Source of the DNA: Lachnospiraceae bacterium
Lineage (GTDB): Bacteria > Bacillota > Clostridia > Lachnospirales > Lachnospiraceae
Reading direction: 5' to 3'
NCBI GenBank assembly: GCA_024399135.1
Contig: JAKSHY010000003.1
Coordinates: 124,001-188,000, forward strand
DNA: 64,000 nucleotides
Position numbers and translations under genes: made by a program. A model generated the notes under the pieces. The model saw only the letters and a list, made by a program, of their open reading frames with translations. It did no database searches and was not told the origin of the DNA. Positions 8,349-16,931 of this stretch are shown here, one piece after another; the first letter of the stretch is position 1; every line of letters begins with the position of its first letter.

Positions 8349-9887
8349 TTAATAAACGCCCGGGTGATATGAGAATGACTTAAATGTAGCACTTGCATCC
8401 TTATTATCTAAACCAGCTGTTACATACATACCAACTGTACAGCCTACGAATCCACCAGCGACCTCTGTCGAAAGAGTCGAAATATCAAGATTCTTAGCTA
8501 AAGGCTCAACCTTCTGATCATTTCCAATGAACAATGAAGCGGTAAGTCCCTTAACACTTATAAACATCGAAATCTTATCTTCTGCCATAATCATTGAATC
8601 GATAACTTCCTCAACTCCATCATTCATCAGGATTGCTGATCCCTTACATCCATCAAATTCAACTCTTAAATTATATTTAGCATTCTGGAAAAGAATAAGT
8701 CCTGCCTTCACTCCATCGCCTAAACCTTCCCTTAACACTTCGCATGTTGCTTCGAACGCATGTGAATCCTGTCTTACACAAAGATATGATGGTTCTTTCA
8801 CCCCGCCCTTTATTGCAAGACCCTTGTCTGTCAATTTCCACAAATCCTCATCTGGATTATGTAGTGTCAGAACTGAGTATGGGAGCTCTTTCATCGATGT
8901 AAAATTATAATTCTTTTCTGACATTGGTGTCAGATCTTTAGTGCATTCAGGTTTAAATTCAGGAAGATTAATTTCAACCTCCTTAGTAAGAATTCCTACT
9001 CCCACGTTCACAACTGGCCAGTCTTCTTCGAACGTAACCTTAGCAAGGAAAGTTTCACGTCCCATGGTAGTCTTTCCATCTATTGGTCTTACTGCCAGCA
9101 TTATGATATACCACTCACCATTAGCAGCCTGAAAAAGATCTCCATGACCTACATATTTAATTGGATATTCAACGCCTAAATGTCTGTGTGTAAAAATAGG
9201 ATTATTAAAATTGTTTTCGAATGGTCCGAATACATTCTTAGAACGTGCAACACTTATTGCATGATTAGGACCAGTACCTCCCTCTGCGTGAAGAATATAA
9301 TAATACTCACCTATCTTATAAAGGTGTGGACCCTCAGGCCAGTGAACACCCTTCATTGCACCATTCCATACGTTATGACATTCTCCAACCAGCTTAAAAT
9401 TCTCAATATCAAGCTCCTGAGTATAAATATACCAGTCACCATCATACTGACATCCATCTGGATTTGGATGAGTTCCTGTATAATAGCACTTTCCATCATC
9501 ATCAAAGAATAATGAAGGATCAATTCCCTCTGCGCCCTCTATATAATGAGGCTCACTCCATGGACCCTTTGGATCCTTAGCTGTAATAATGAAGTTTCCA
9601 CCGAATGTAACATTGGTACAGATTAGATAATATGTTCCATTGTTATATCTTATTGTTGGAGCGAATAATCCCCTTGAAACTTCATCCTTGGCCAATGGAA
9701 GCTGAGAATTTCTATCCATCGCATTTCCTATCTGTTCCCAATGTGCAAGGTCTTTACTATGCATAATTGGAAGACCTGGAAAATAACAAAAAGATGAATT
9801 AACAATATAATAATCATCACCAACTGCACATATTGTTGGATCTGGATAAAATCCTGATAATATTGGATTTACTGCTGTAACTGACAT
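8349..9887 (-). CDS. Intracellular GH43 beta-xylosidase / arabinofuranosidase
   Basis: Removes xylose (possibly arabinose) from the non-reducing end of xylo-oligosaccharides with inversion. The five-bladed propeller (about 1-310) has the family triad: base Asp16 (GFYPDPTI), pKa-modulating Asp123 (GIDPSLF) and acid Glu185 (HWPEGPHLY). A C-terminal beta-sandwich (about 325-510) is typical of XynB-type GH43 enzymes and usually helps close the active site. There is no signal peptide, so it acts in the cytoplasm. It is the last gene of the operon, 13 bases after the acetylesterase. Xylosidase is preferred over arabinofuranosidase because of the neighbouring GH8 and GH3 genes, but this family often has both activities. 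Confidence 0.9.
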   Translation of the reverse strand: MSVTAVNPILSGFYPDPTICAVGDDYYIVNSSFCYFPGLPIMHSKDLAHWEQIGNAMDRNSQLPLAKDEVSRGLFAPTIRYNNGTYYLICTNVTFGGNFIITAKDPKGPWSEPHYIEGAEGIDPSLFFDDDGKCYYTGTHPNPDGCQYDGDWYIYTQELDIENFKLVGECHNVWNGAMKGVHWPEGPHLYKIGEYYYILHAEGGTGPNHAISVARSKNVFGPFENNFNNPIFTHRHLGVEYPIKYVGHGDLFQAANGEWYIIMLAVRPIDGKTTMGRETFLAKVTFEEDWPVVNVGVGILTKEVEINLPEFKPECTKDLTPMSEKNYNFTSMKELPYSVLTLHNPDEDLWKLTDKGLAIKGGVKEPSYLCVRQDSHAFEATCEVLREGLGDGVKAGLILFQNAKYNLRVEFDGCKGSAILMNDGVEEVIDSMIMAEDKISMFISVKGLTASLFIGNDQKVEPLAKNLDISTLSTEVAGGFVGCTVGMYVTAGLDNKDASATFKSFSYHPGVY

Positions 9888-9900
9888 AAATTAGTTCCTC

Positions 9901-11622
9901 CTATTTCACTATTCCGAATCCAAGAATCGTAAACTCTTTGTTCAAAGATCCGTCAGCCATTTTGATTTCTATATGATGTTTCTTACTTTCATTACTTCTG
10001 TATACTATTGCCGCATTGCAATGAGTCCATCCCACAACCTTAGGATCTGCGTAATAAGTTTTTTCACCATCAACGAAAACCTCTGCCTTACCTACCTTGT
10101 TATCTGCCGAATCTAAAAATACCATCATGAAGATTTTAAACTCCGCATCAATAGTAAGCGGTTTAAACTCGCCATTATTATCCTTAGGATTATACATATA
10201 ATTATCAGGAAACTGTGGCGTTGTGAATAAGTCCATATTCCTTTCGACCTTCTGAAGCTCATCGTTAACTGACGTAAACGACCCTTCATCAAGCCTAATT
10301 AAAGAAGCATTAACCTTCCTGTCTATTCTTATTACATTCTCAAAATCCGCTCCCTTAGGAGGCTTAATGCCTTCTAGGGATTCTATATCCTGATCCTGTT
10401 CCATACCATCAACTATATCCAAAAGCTTCAAGAAACCATCGGCCATTATTCTGTGCCCTACATTAGTTGGATGGAACATATCATAGAAGAACTGGCTCTT
10501 CGTTACCACTCTTCCTTCGCCAGTCTTTTTATAGAACTGATCAACCACGGCGTCCTTAACGCTTACTATTGGAAGCTTGTAGCTTTCACCTACACATTTT
10601 AATCTCTCCTGAAGATTACCATCATCTGCGAACACTGAGAACAAAAGAACTACTGCCGGTCTTTGTTCTCCATGATATATTCTTCTAACCAATGAATCAT
10701 AGAACTCACCCTTGGTTTCATCGCCTTCATCATTAACAGCGAATTCAACTATCACTATATCAGGTGTCCCTTCTTTTAATATATCCTCATCATATCTTAA
10801 AATGCCAAGCTCAGAAGGTGTTCCTCCAACTCCGGCTTTAATATATTTAACATTGGAATCATATGTTCTTCCAGCCTTATCGCAAAAGCCCTCGAACATT
10901 TTTCTTGCGTAACACTCTGTATTGATAGGAACAGCTCCAGCGCCCTGTGTTATTGAACCTCCTATGAAAGCAAAAGTTACCTCTTCACCACTTCGCGCTT
11001 TTTCTAAAGCATTCTTCAGTCTATGATTATTACCAGTCTGCATCACAGACTTGGCAATCATTTCCTGATATTCTTTCGATGAAAAATCTACTGGAAATTC
11101 ATCTTCGACCTCTGGAGCCTCATATCCATCATTCAAATATAATTTTACAGATACCGTAGCCTTGGTTGATGGGCGTTCGAACTCAAATCTTATCTGACCT
11201 GTAACATCATCATCCTCTCTCCAGCTAATCGATGACAATTCTGTAACCTTTTCCATTCCATCAGCCTTAACGTCTGAAATAATGTTGGTTCCTCCACCAT
11301 AAGCATCAATTTTTCCATACATCTGAAATACGAATCTTACAGTTTCATCCTTATCATCACATTCAATGGTCACTCCGATACTATGCACCAGCTTCTTAAA
11401 GCCTTCTGTAGTATCTAAAAGATCAAGCATAGACTCATCCGTAATATTTCCTATAATCTTGGCTGAGCTTTTAAGTCTCCCATCAGATTCATAAATATAT
11501 ACAACTCCCTTTCCATCATCTGTTGGAGAAGATGAGATTCCCTTATTCCTCATGATGAAAAAGCCTGGGTTTTTCTTGGTAGGATCCTTTGGAGCCTTTG
11601 GCCCGTTAAAATTTTCTGACAT
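9901..11622 (-). CDS. SGNH-fold acetyl xylo-oligosaccharide esterase with large flanking domains
   Basis: Probably removes acetyl groups from imported xylo-oligosaccharides. The start at 11622 is chosen because AGGAG stands eight bases upstream; the open frame runs 20 codons further and would overlap the GH8 gene. The 573-residue protein has three parts: an N-terminal domain (about 20-185), an SGNH hydrolase core (about 210-415) and a C-terminal beta-rich domain (about 430-573). Core motifs are GGSITQG with nucleophile Ser223, an oxyanion Gly in GVGGTPS, Asn297 in EFAVNDE, and Asp381/His384 in DMFHPT. No signal peptide. The architecture recalls intracellular acetylesterases of Roseburia-type xylan loci; assignment to a particular CE family (CE20 or an unassigned one) is open. 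Confidence 0.8.
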   Translation of the reverse strand: MSENFNGPKAPKDPTKKNPGFFIMRNKGISSSPTDDGKGVVYIYESDGRLKSSAKIIGNITDESMLDLLDTTEGFKKLVHSIGVTIECDDKDETVRFVFQMYGKIDAYGGGTNIISDVKADGMEKVTELSSISWREDDDVTGQIRFEFERPSTKATVSVKLYLNDGYEAPEVEDEFPVDFSSKEYQEMIAKSVMQTGNNHRLKNALEKARSGEEVTFAFIGGSITQGAGAVPINTECYARKMFEGFCDKAGRTYDSNVKYIKAGVGGTPSELGILRYDEDILKEGTPDIVIVEFAVNDEGDETKGEFYDSLVRRIYHGEQRPAVVLLFSVFADDGNLQERLKCVGESYKLPIVSVKDAVVDQFYKKTGEGRVVTKSQFFYDMFHPTNVGHRIMADGFLKLLDIVDGMEQDQDIESLEGIKPPKGADFENVIRIDRKVNASLIRLDEGSFTSVNDELQKVERNMDLFTTPQFPDNYMYNPKDNNGEFKPLTIDAEFKIFMMVFLDSADNKVGKAEVFVDGEKTYYADPKVVGWTHCNAAIVYRSNESKKHHIEIKMADGSLNKEFTILGFGIVK

Positions 11623-11659
11623 TTGTGTCACTCCTGATATCTTTGTAATCACTTCAAAA

Positions 11660-12790
11660 TTAATAGATTCTGTAATTTCCACTCAACGCAAGGAACGAGA
11701 AGAAATAAAGGCAGTTATCATAATATCTTCTTTCACCTAATCTAAGTGGTGAATTGAAGAATTTCAAAACCCATTCCTTCGAAAGTTCATTCACTGGGCC
11801 TAAAAGAGCAGTCTCTGCAACAGTCGCAGTAATACCTAATGGATGAAGTGCTTTCTCTCCTGCAACAGTGCCATCTATTTCATAAATATGATATGTGTCA
11901 TTTCTCATATCATCTAAAAGTGTTTCTTCAATTCTATTTCCCATAGCACACTGTCCAACATCCGTCTTGAACCATTCGTAGTCCAAAGATATATTAGCTG
12001 CAGTTCTGTATGCATCTGAGTAGAACCAGTCATGTCTGTCATCGGTCCATGGTAATTTCTTAGACATTGGACTACCATCAAACCATGAGTATTCAGCTGA
12101 AAAACCAGTTTTTGGATGACACGCCTTCACCAAAAATTCTCTGCTGACCTTAGCAGCTTCTTTAAAGAATTCCCTGTCTTCTTCATATGCCCATTCGCTA
12201 AAGAGCTCATAGAAATGTGGAAGATGATATGAAGGATCAGTGAATTCACTTCCAGGAACGAAAAGAATCTGATGATTATCATTATTAAACATTGGAACAC
12301 CAACTCTTCCGTTTCCTTTATGAATCATTGCTGACAGGATTTCACATGCCTCATGTGAATAATTAAATATCCCATCGGAATCTCCCCATCTGTGAGATGC
12401 GAAGAACAACGCTAGCGCATAGTACTCTTCACCATCAGGAGCTGGTCCATTGGCCTTCATAGAAAGATCCGGCTTAACCGACCAGGCGAAGTATCCTTCA
12501 TGAAATCCATCGTTCATGAACATATTATCCTTCGACCATTTCCAGATTCTGTCGAATTCATTCTTCATATTAAGCTGAACACAGAGCATCATTCCATAGC
12601 TCATACCTTCAGTTCTGGCGTCATAATTTCCTGTGTCCATGATGTATCCAGTATCTGGTTCTACGTCAAAATATACTTTATTTTCACCATAAAAATATTC
12701 TTCTTTAATTTCTTCTAATCTCTTATTAATGGCTTCTTCGCTAATGCCGACTTCTTTAAATACATTTCTGTATTCTTTGTTTTCGTACAT
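11660..12790 (-). CDS. Reducing-end xylose-releasing exo-oligoxylanase, GH8 (Rex)
   Basis: Cuts single xyloses from the reducing end of xylo-oligosaccharides with inversion. The 376-residue (alpha/alpha)6 enzyme matches Rex proteins in length. Visible motifs are catalytic acid Glu61 in DARTEGMSYGMM, WSVKPDLS, and the SDAYRTAANI block with Asp259 as probable base. No signal peptide. The frame can open at a TTG four codons earlier, but that codon lies beside the GGAGG site; the ATG at 12790 with GGAGG five bases upstream is better. It follows the GH3 gene after 27 bases and precedes the esterase. Rex rather than a secreted GH8 endoglucanase is inferred from the cytoplasmic location and neighbours. 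Confidence 0.88.
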   Translation of the reverse strand: MYENKEYRNVFKEVGISEEAINKRLEEIKEEYFYGENKVYFDVEPDTGYIMDTGNYDARTEGMSYGMMLCVQLNMKNEFDRIWKWSKDNMFMNDGFHEGYFAWSVKPDLSMKANGPAPDGEEYYALALFFASHRWGDSDGIFNYSHEACEILSAMIHKGNGRVGVPMFNNDNHQILFVPGSEFTDPSYHLPHFYELFSEWAYEEDREFFKEAAKVSREFLVKACHPKTGFSAEYSWFDGSPMSKKLPWTDDRHDWFYSDAYRTAANISLDYEWFKTDVGQCAMGNRIEETLLDDMRNDTYHIYEIDGTVAGEKALHPLGITATVAETALLGPVNELSKEWVLKFFNSPLRLGERRYYDNCLYFFSFLALSGNYRIY

Positions 12791-12817
12791 CCCATCCTCC
12801 AATATCAGTTATGAGTT

Positions 12818-14965
12818 TTATTTAGTAACTTCAACACGTAATGTTTTAGTATTAGTAAGTTCTTCCGAACGTGCATCAGGGCCTTGTCCACCTACAGAAA
12901 TTTCATATAATCCCTCATGAACTACAGCCTTTCCATCTTCATCAAATAATGCGAATGCGTCCTCAGGAATTGTTACCTTAACTGTTTTAGTTTCGCCCTT
13001 CTTAAGTGAAACCTTCGCAATCTTCTTTAATGACGAATTAGGAACATTAGTTGTATTCTTAATATCCTTTGGTACTACATAGTACTCAACAGTTTCAACT
13101 CCATCGAATGCACCATTATTAGTAACATCAACACTTAATTCAATTCCATCTTCATCGATATTCGTCTTATTAGCTACTAAATTATTGTAGCTATAGGTTG
13201 TATATGAAAGACCATATCCGAATGGATACAATGGCTTTTCTTCAATATATCTATATGTTCTTCCCTTCATTGAATAATTAGTGAATTCAGGAAGTGTATT
13301 CTTGTTAGAATAGAACGTAAGCGGAAGCCTACCTTCTGGATTAACATCACCAAAGATTATTCTGGCAATAGCCTTTCCACCTTCTGCTCCAGGATACCAG
13401 CCCTGCAAAATCGCAGGTATATTATCATTAGCCCAGTCAACAGAAAGTGCTGAACCTCCAAGAAGAACTAATACAACTGGCTTTCCTGACTCATATATTG
13501 CCTTAAGTACATCCTCCTGGATTCCTGGAAGGTTAAGTGTCATCTTATCGCCAGATGCGAATTCATTTCCTTCATCTCCCTCTTCGCCTTCTAATGAAGA
13601 ATCAAGTCCGAAGCATGCAATAATAACATCAGACTCATCGCATACTCCTCTTACCTCTGAAGTTCTGTCATAGCTCTGTCCGAGGTTCTGTGTTCTGTCC
13701 TTGCAAAGATGACAGCCTTCTGATGTAAGTACGCGAACATCCTCTCCAAGATAATCCTGAATGCCTTCAAGAACTGTTACATATCTTGATGCGGTTCCTT
13801 CATAGTTTCCAACCAAAGCACGTCTATTGTTAGCGTTAGGTCCAATAACACCTATAGTCTTAATCTTGGAAGCATCCAACGGAAGAAGGTTATCCTCATT
13901 CTTTAACAATACAACACATTTTTCTGAAGCCTTAAGATTAAGCTCTTTCATAGGTTTGCTGTCTACCACGCTATATGGAATCTTGTCGAATGGATTATCA
14001 TCATTTTTCTCCATAACGCCAAGCTTCATTCTGGCAGAGAAAAGATTAACTAATGCTTCATCAAGTCTCTTCTCATCAACCTTTCCAGCCTTTACTGCTG
14101 CGAAAAGATTTTCAAACATCTCACCACAGTTTAAATCGCAACCATTATTCATAGCCATAGCTGCTGAATCAACCGCACTTTGGGTTACTCCATGTCCTTC
14201 GTGGAAATCCTTGATAGCCCAACAGTCTGATGTTACATGTCCCTTGAATCCCCAGTCAGTACGCAGTATATCTGTAAGAAGTGTCTTAGAACCACAACAT
14301 GGCTCACCATTAGTTCTGTTATAAGCACCCATTACAGCTTCAACCTTAGCTTCTTTAACAAGCGCTTTAAATGCAGGAAGATATGTTTCATATAATTCCT
14401 GAGTTGTACACTCAGCATTAAACTCATGTCTTATATCTTCCGGACCAGAATGTACTGCAAAATGCTTAGCGCATGCTGCCGCCTTCAGATATTTTTCATC
14501 ATGTCCCTGAATACCTTCAACAAATCTAACACCAAGACGTGATGTTAAATATGGATCTTCACCATATGTCTCGTGTCCTCTTCCCCATCTTGGATCTCTG
14601 AATATATTAACGTTAGGAGCCCAGAATGTAAGGCCCTTATAAATGTCTCTATCCTCATATTTAGTCTGCATATTGAACTTAGCTCTTCCCTCTGTGGAAA
14701 TAGCATCTGCAACCTCTTCTAATAAATCCTCATCAAACGTTGCAGCCAATCCAATAGCCTGTGGAAATATTGTCGCAATGCCGGCTCTTGCAACCCCATG
14801 AAGTGCCTCATTCCACCAGTTATAAGCCTTGATGTCCAGTCTATCAATAGCTGCTGCATGATGCATTGTCTGGGATACCTTCTCCTCAAGTGTCATCTTG
14901 GACACTAATTCGCGAGCCTTCTCGCGGTATTCATCAACTAATTTTTCATTCTTAGAAACGTCCAT
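12818..14965 (-). CDS. Intracellular GH3 beta-xylosidase (or beta-glucosidase)
   Basis: Retaining exo-glycosidase, 715 residues. The TIM-barrel domain holds the substrate-site motif YNWWNEALHGVAR (48-60), KHFAVHSG and nucleophile Asp247 in VTSDCWAI. The alpha/beta sandwich domain follows (about 350-560, with EGDEGNEFAS, a region that usually supplies the acid/base Glu), and a C-terminal fibronectin-III-like domain ends the protein. The YNWWNEALHG motif is shared with beta-xylosidases of plants and gut bacteria; without the locus a beta-glucosidase reading would also be possible. No signal peptide. First gene of the operon GH3-GH8-esterase-GH43. Its ribosome site and start codon lie in one arm of a long inverted repeat. 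Confidence 0.88.
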   Translation of the reverse strand: MDVSKNEKLVDEYREKARELVSKMTLEEKVSQTMHHAAAIDRLDIKAYNWWNEALHGVARAGIATIFPQAIGLAATFDEDLLEEVADAISTEGRAKFNMQTKYEDRDIYKGLTFWAPNVNIFRDPRWGRGHETYGEDPYLTSRLGVRFVEGIQGHDEKYLKAAACAKHFAVHSGPEDIRHEFNAECTTQELYETYLPAFKALVKEAKVEAVMGAYNRTNGEPCCGSKTLLTDILRTDWGFKGHVTSDCWAIKDFHEGHGVTQSAVDSAAMAMNNGCDLNCGEMFENLFAAVKAGKVDEKRLDEALVNLFSARMKLGVMEKNDDNPFDKIPYSVVDSKPMKELNLKASEKCVVLLKNEDNLLPLDASKIKTIGVIGPNANNRRALVGNYEGTASRYVTVLEGIQDYLGEDVRVLTSEGCHLCKDRTQNLGQSYDRTSEVRGVCDESDVIIACFGLDSSLEGEEGDEGNEFASGDKMTLNLPGIQEDVLKAIYESGKPVVLVLLGGSALSVDWANDNIPAILQGWYPGAEGGKAIARIIFGDVNPEGRLPLTFYSNKNTLPEFTNYSMKGRTYRYIEEKPLYPFGYGLSYTTYSYNNLVANKTNIDEDGIELSVDVTNNGAFDGVETVEYYVVPKDIKNTTNVPNSSLKKIAKVSLKKGETKTVKVTIPEDAFALFDEDGKAVVHEGLYEISVGGQGPDARSEELTNTKTLRVEVTK

Positions 14966-15039
14966 AGCCCCTCCTGTTAGAGTATTATAATTAGTGTTAT
15001 TACACCATTTTACTAATACTATAAACAGAAGGGGCTATG
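14963..15039 (-). promoter_or_regulatory. Long inverted repeat enclosing the GH3 ribosome-binding site and start codon
   Basis: The 16-base arms 14963-14978 and 15024-15039 are complementary at 15 positions, and the odd one becomes a G-U pair in RNA. After a 2x3 internal loop, AGTATT (14981-14986) and AATACT (15015-15020) add six more pairs. The apical part contains GTGT-N4-ACAC (14994-15005). In a transcript that starts upstream, AGGAGGGG and the AUG of the GH3 gene would be buried in the stem. A perfect TATAAT lies inside the loop (minus strand, 14989-14984) and another upstream (15091-15086); only RNA from the latter contains both arms. Confidence 0.7.
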
Positions 15040-15124
15040 AAATCTTCCTAAACCTTGCTTATTCTTTTTCAAATTTTGCGAATGAATTATATAGGCTAAT
15101 ATCACCTGAATTCATTGCACCTTT

Positions 15125-15673
15125 TTACAGTTTATACACTACACTGTCAGATATCTTCTTAGCTGTATCTTTGTCCAAAATTTCTTCTATAAGCGCAAGC
15201 GAAAATGGAATTGCCGTACCAAGTCCTCTTGATGTTATTATATTTCCATCCTTTGCGACTTCATCATGCGTCACCTTAGCACCTTTTAGTTCATCATCCA
15301 TTCCAGGATATACAGTAGCAACCTTTCCATCTAAAATCCCACGGCGTCCAAGAATTGATGGCGCCCCACAGATAGCACTAATCTTTCTTCCCAAAGCAGC
15401 AAACTCATCAACTAGTTTCATCAGCTTTTCATCCTTTTCAAGATTCATCCATCCAGGAGAACCACCTGGAAGAACCAGCATATCATCCTTGTTATACGAA
15501 ACCTCATCAAAAAGTGTGTCTGCAAGTACTGGAATTTTTCTTGCGCCCATAACCTCGCTTTTACCAACCAGAGAAACCGTAATGACGTCAATATTAGCTC
15601 TTCTTAAAAGATCAACAACTGTCAGTGCTTCAATCTCTTCGAATCCATCTGTCAAAAATACATATACCTTCAT
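15125..15673 (-). CDS. DJ-1/PfpI family protein (ThiJ/YajL-like)
   Basis: A 182-residue single-domain protein of the DJ-1 superfamily. It has the conserved Glu15 in DGFEEIEALT, the glycine turn VLPGGSPG and the reactive Cys102 at the nucleophile elbow (ICGAPSILG). Relatives are chaperones, glyoxalases or deglycases acting on damaged proteins and nucleotides; the exact activity cannot be read from the sequence. It has a good GGAGG site and follows the tsf terminator, so it probably has its own promoter. About 160 bases separate it from the GH3 gene, and no terminator is seen between them, so read-through into the xylan operon is possible. Confidence 0.87.
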   Translation of the reverse strand: MKVYVFLTDGFEEIEALTVVDLLRRANIDVITVSLVGKSEVMGARKIPVLADTLFDEVSYNKDDMLVLPGGSPGWMNLEKDEKLMKLVDEFAALGRKISAICGAPSILGRRGILDGKVATVYPGMDDELKGAKVTHDEVAKDGNIITSRGLGTAIPFSLALIEEILDKDTAKKISDSVVYKL

Positions 15674-15750
15674 AGCTTAACCTCCAAATAGTAACATGCA
15701 TAAATATATTTAATATACTAAAACCAACTGTATCTTCTTAAGTTTAGCAT

Positions 15751-15786
15751 AAAAAAAGTGGGAGCAAAATGCTCCCACCAAAAAAC
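15751..15786 (-). terminator. Rho-independent terminator of the rpsB-tsf operon
   Basis: A 9-bp perfect stem (GTGGGAGCA / TGCTCCCAC) with a three-base loop is followed on the minus strand by seven T, 20 bases after the tsf stop. The upstream A-run also lets it act on the plus strand. Confidence 0.93.
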
Positions 15787-15806
15787 AATTTAATTATTTT
15801 AGATAA

Positions 15807-16883
15807 TTATGCATTCATCTGAGCAGCTACTTCAGCAGCGAAATCTTCGTTCTTCTTCTCAAGACCTTCACCAACCTCGTAACGAACCATCTGAGTTAAC
15901 TTGATATCCTTGTTAACTGATGCTAAGTACTGACCTACTGACTGCTTTCCGTCTTCAGCCTTAACATATGCCTGCTCTAAAAGACAGATTTCCTTTTCCT
16001 GCTTAGCAAGACGACCCTTAACTAATCCAACGAAAATCTTATCAGCAACGATTGCTTCCTTATCAGCCATAGCAAGTTCAACTAATGTGTTCTTAGCTTC
16101 TGTAGATAAGAAATTGAAGATGTAGTTCATGTTGCTCTTCTTCTCTTCATAGATAGCCTTGTCTTCAGCTGACCATAATGAATCGTTCATTGCCTTATCA
16201 ATTAACTTCATTAATAATGGCTTAGGTAATGATGCAGGATCATTTAATGCGCTGTCGATTGTGATTTCTTCAAGCTTAGCCTTCTCAGCATCTGAAATAT
16301 CATTGCTTGAAATGTATGTTGGGTTCATAGCAGCAATCTGCATAGCCACATTAGTAAGAGCTTCCTTAACGTCATCTCCTGTAGCACCATCAGCAGCAAC
16401 AAGAACACCAATTCTTCCGCCACCATGGATGTATGTAGCAACAGCATCGCCTGTAACCTTCTTGAATCTTCTGATAGATAATTTCTCACCGATAGTAAGA
16501 GTCTTCTCATCAAGTTCTGCCTTCATATCAAGGATGCTAACTAAATCCTCACCATCCTTTGCTTCGTCAACAGAAACTGTAAGAGCCTTATCAGCAACTG
16601 CCTGAACGAATGACTGGAATACTTCATTCTTAGCAACGAAGTCTGTCTCTGAGTTAACTTCTGCAACTACTGCTGTATTTCCTGAAACTGAAACCTTAGC
16701 AATACCTTCAGCTGCAATTCTTGAAGCCTTCTTCTCAACCTTAGCAGCGCCGCTCTTTCTAAGAACGTCTACAGCTGCTTCCATATTACCGTCTGTCTCT
16801 GTAAGTGCCTTCTTACACTCCATCATTCCAGCACCGGTCATTTCTCTAAGCTCTTTAACCATAGAAGCTGTAATATTAGCCAT
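15807..16883 (-). CDS. tsf: Elongation factor Ts with an internal insertion
   Basis: Nucleotide exchange factor that recharges EF-Tu with GTP during translation. The N-terminal UBA-like part (MVKELREMTGAGMMECKKAL) and the core motif SETDFVAKN (78-86) are unmistakable. The second core half (VATYIHGGGRIGVLV, about 148-162) and the C-terminal VRYEVGEGLEKK are also present. At 358 residues it is longer than the usual 200-310. The extra length is mostly a Lys/Asp/Glu-rich helical segment at about 213-282, between SALNDPASLP and VGLVKGRLAKQEKEICLLEQ, where most family members have only a short link. It lies 48 bases downstream of rpsB and ends at a strong terminator; pyrH, its usual next neighbour, is absent. 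Confidence 0.96.
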   Translation of the reverse strand: MANITASMVKELREMTGAGMMECKKALTETDGNMEAAVDVLRKSGAAKVEKKASRIAAEGIAKVSVSGNTAVVAEVNSETDFVAKNEVFQSFVQAVADKALTVSVDEAKDGEDLVSILDMKAELDEKTLTIGEKLSIRRFKKVTGDAVATYIHGGGRIGVLVAADGATGDDVKEALTNVAMQIAAMNPTYISSNDISDAEKAKLEEITIDSALNDPASLPKPLLMKLIDKAMNDSLWSAEDKAIYEEKKSNMNYIFNFLSTEAKNTLVELAMADKEAIVADKIFVGLVKGRLAKQEKEICLLEQAYVKAEDGKQSVGQYLASVNKDIKLTQMVRYEVGEGLEKKNEDFAAEVAAQMNA

Positions 16884-16931
16884 CTTTATTTCCTCCGTAT
16901 ATAATCTAAAATCTACCCTGCGGATACTGAA

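Noticed and set aside
11610-11624. A 13/15 CodY-box match (AATTTTCTGACATTT) over the acetylesterase start codon
   Set aside because: It lies in an operon interior and partly in coding sequence, is not symmetric, and such matches arise easily in AT-rich DNA.
14994-15680. Long plus-strand open frame opposite the DJ-1 gene
   Set aside because: It mirrors a clearly conserved gene on the other strand, is rich in Ser and lacks a ribosome site.
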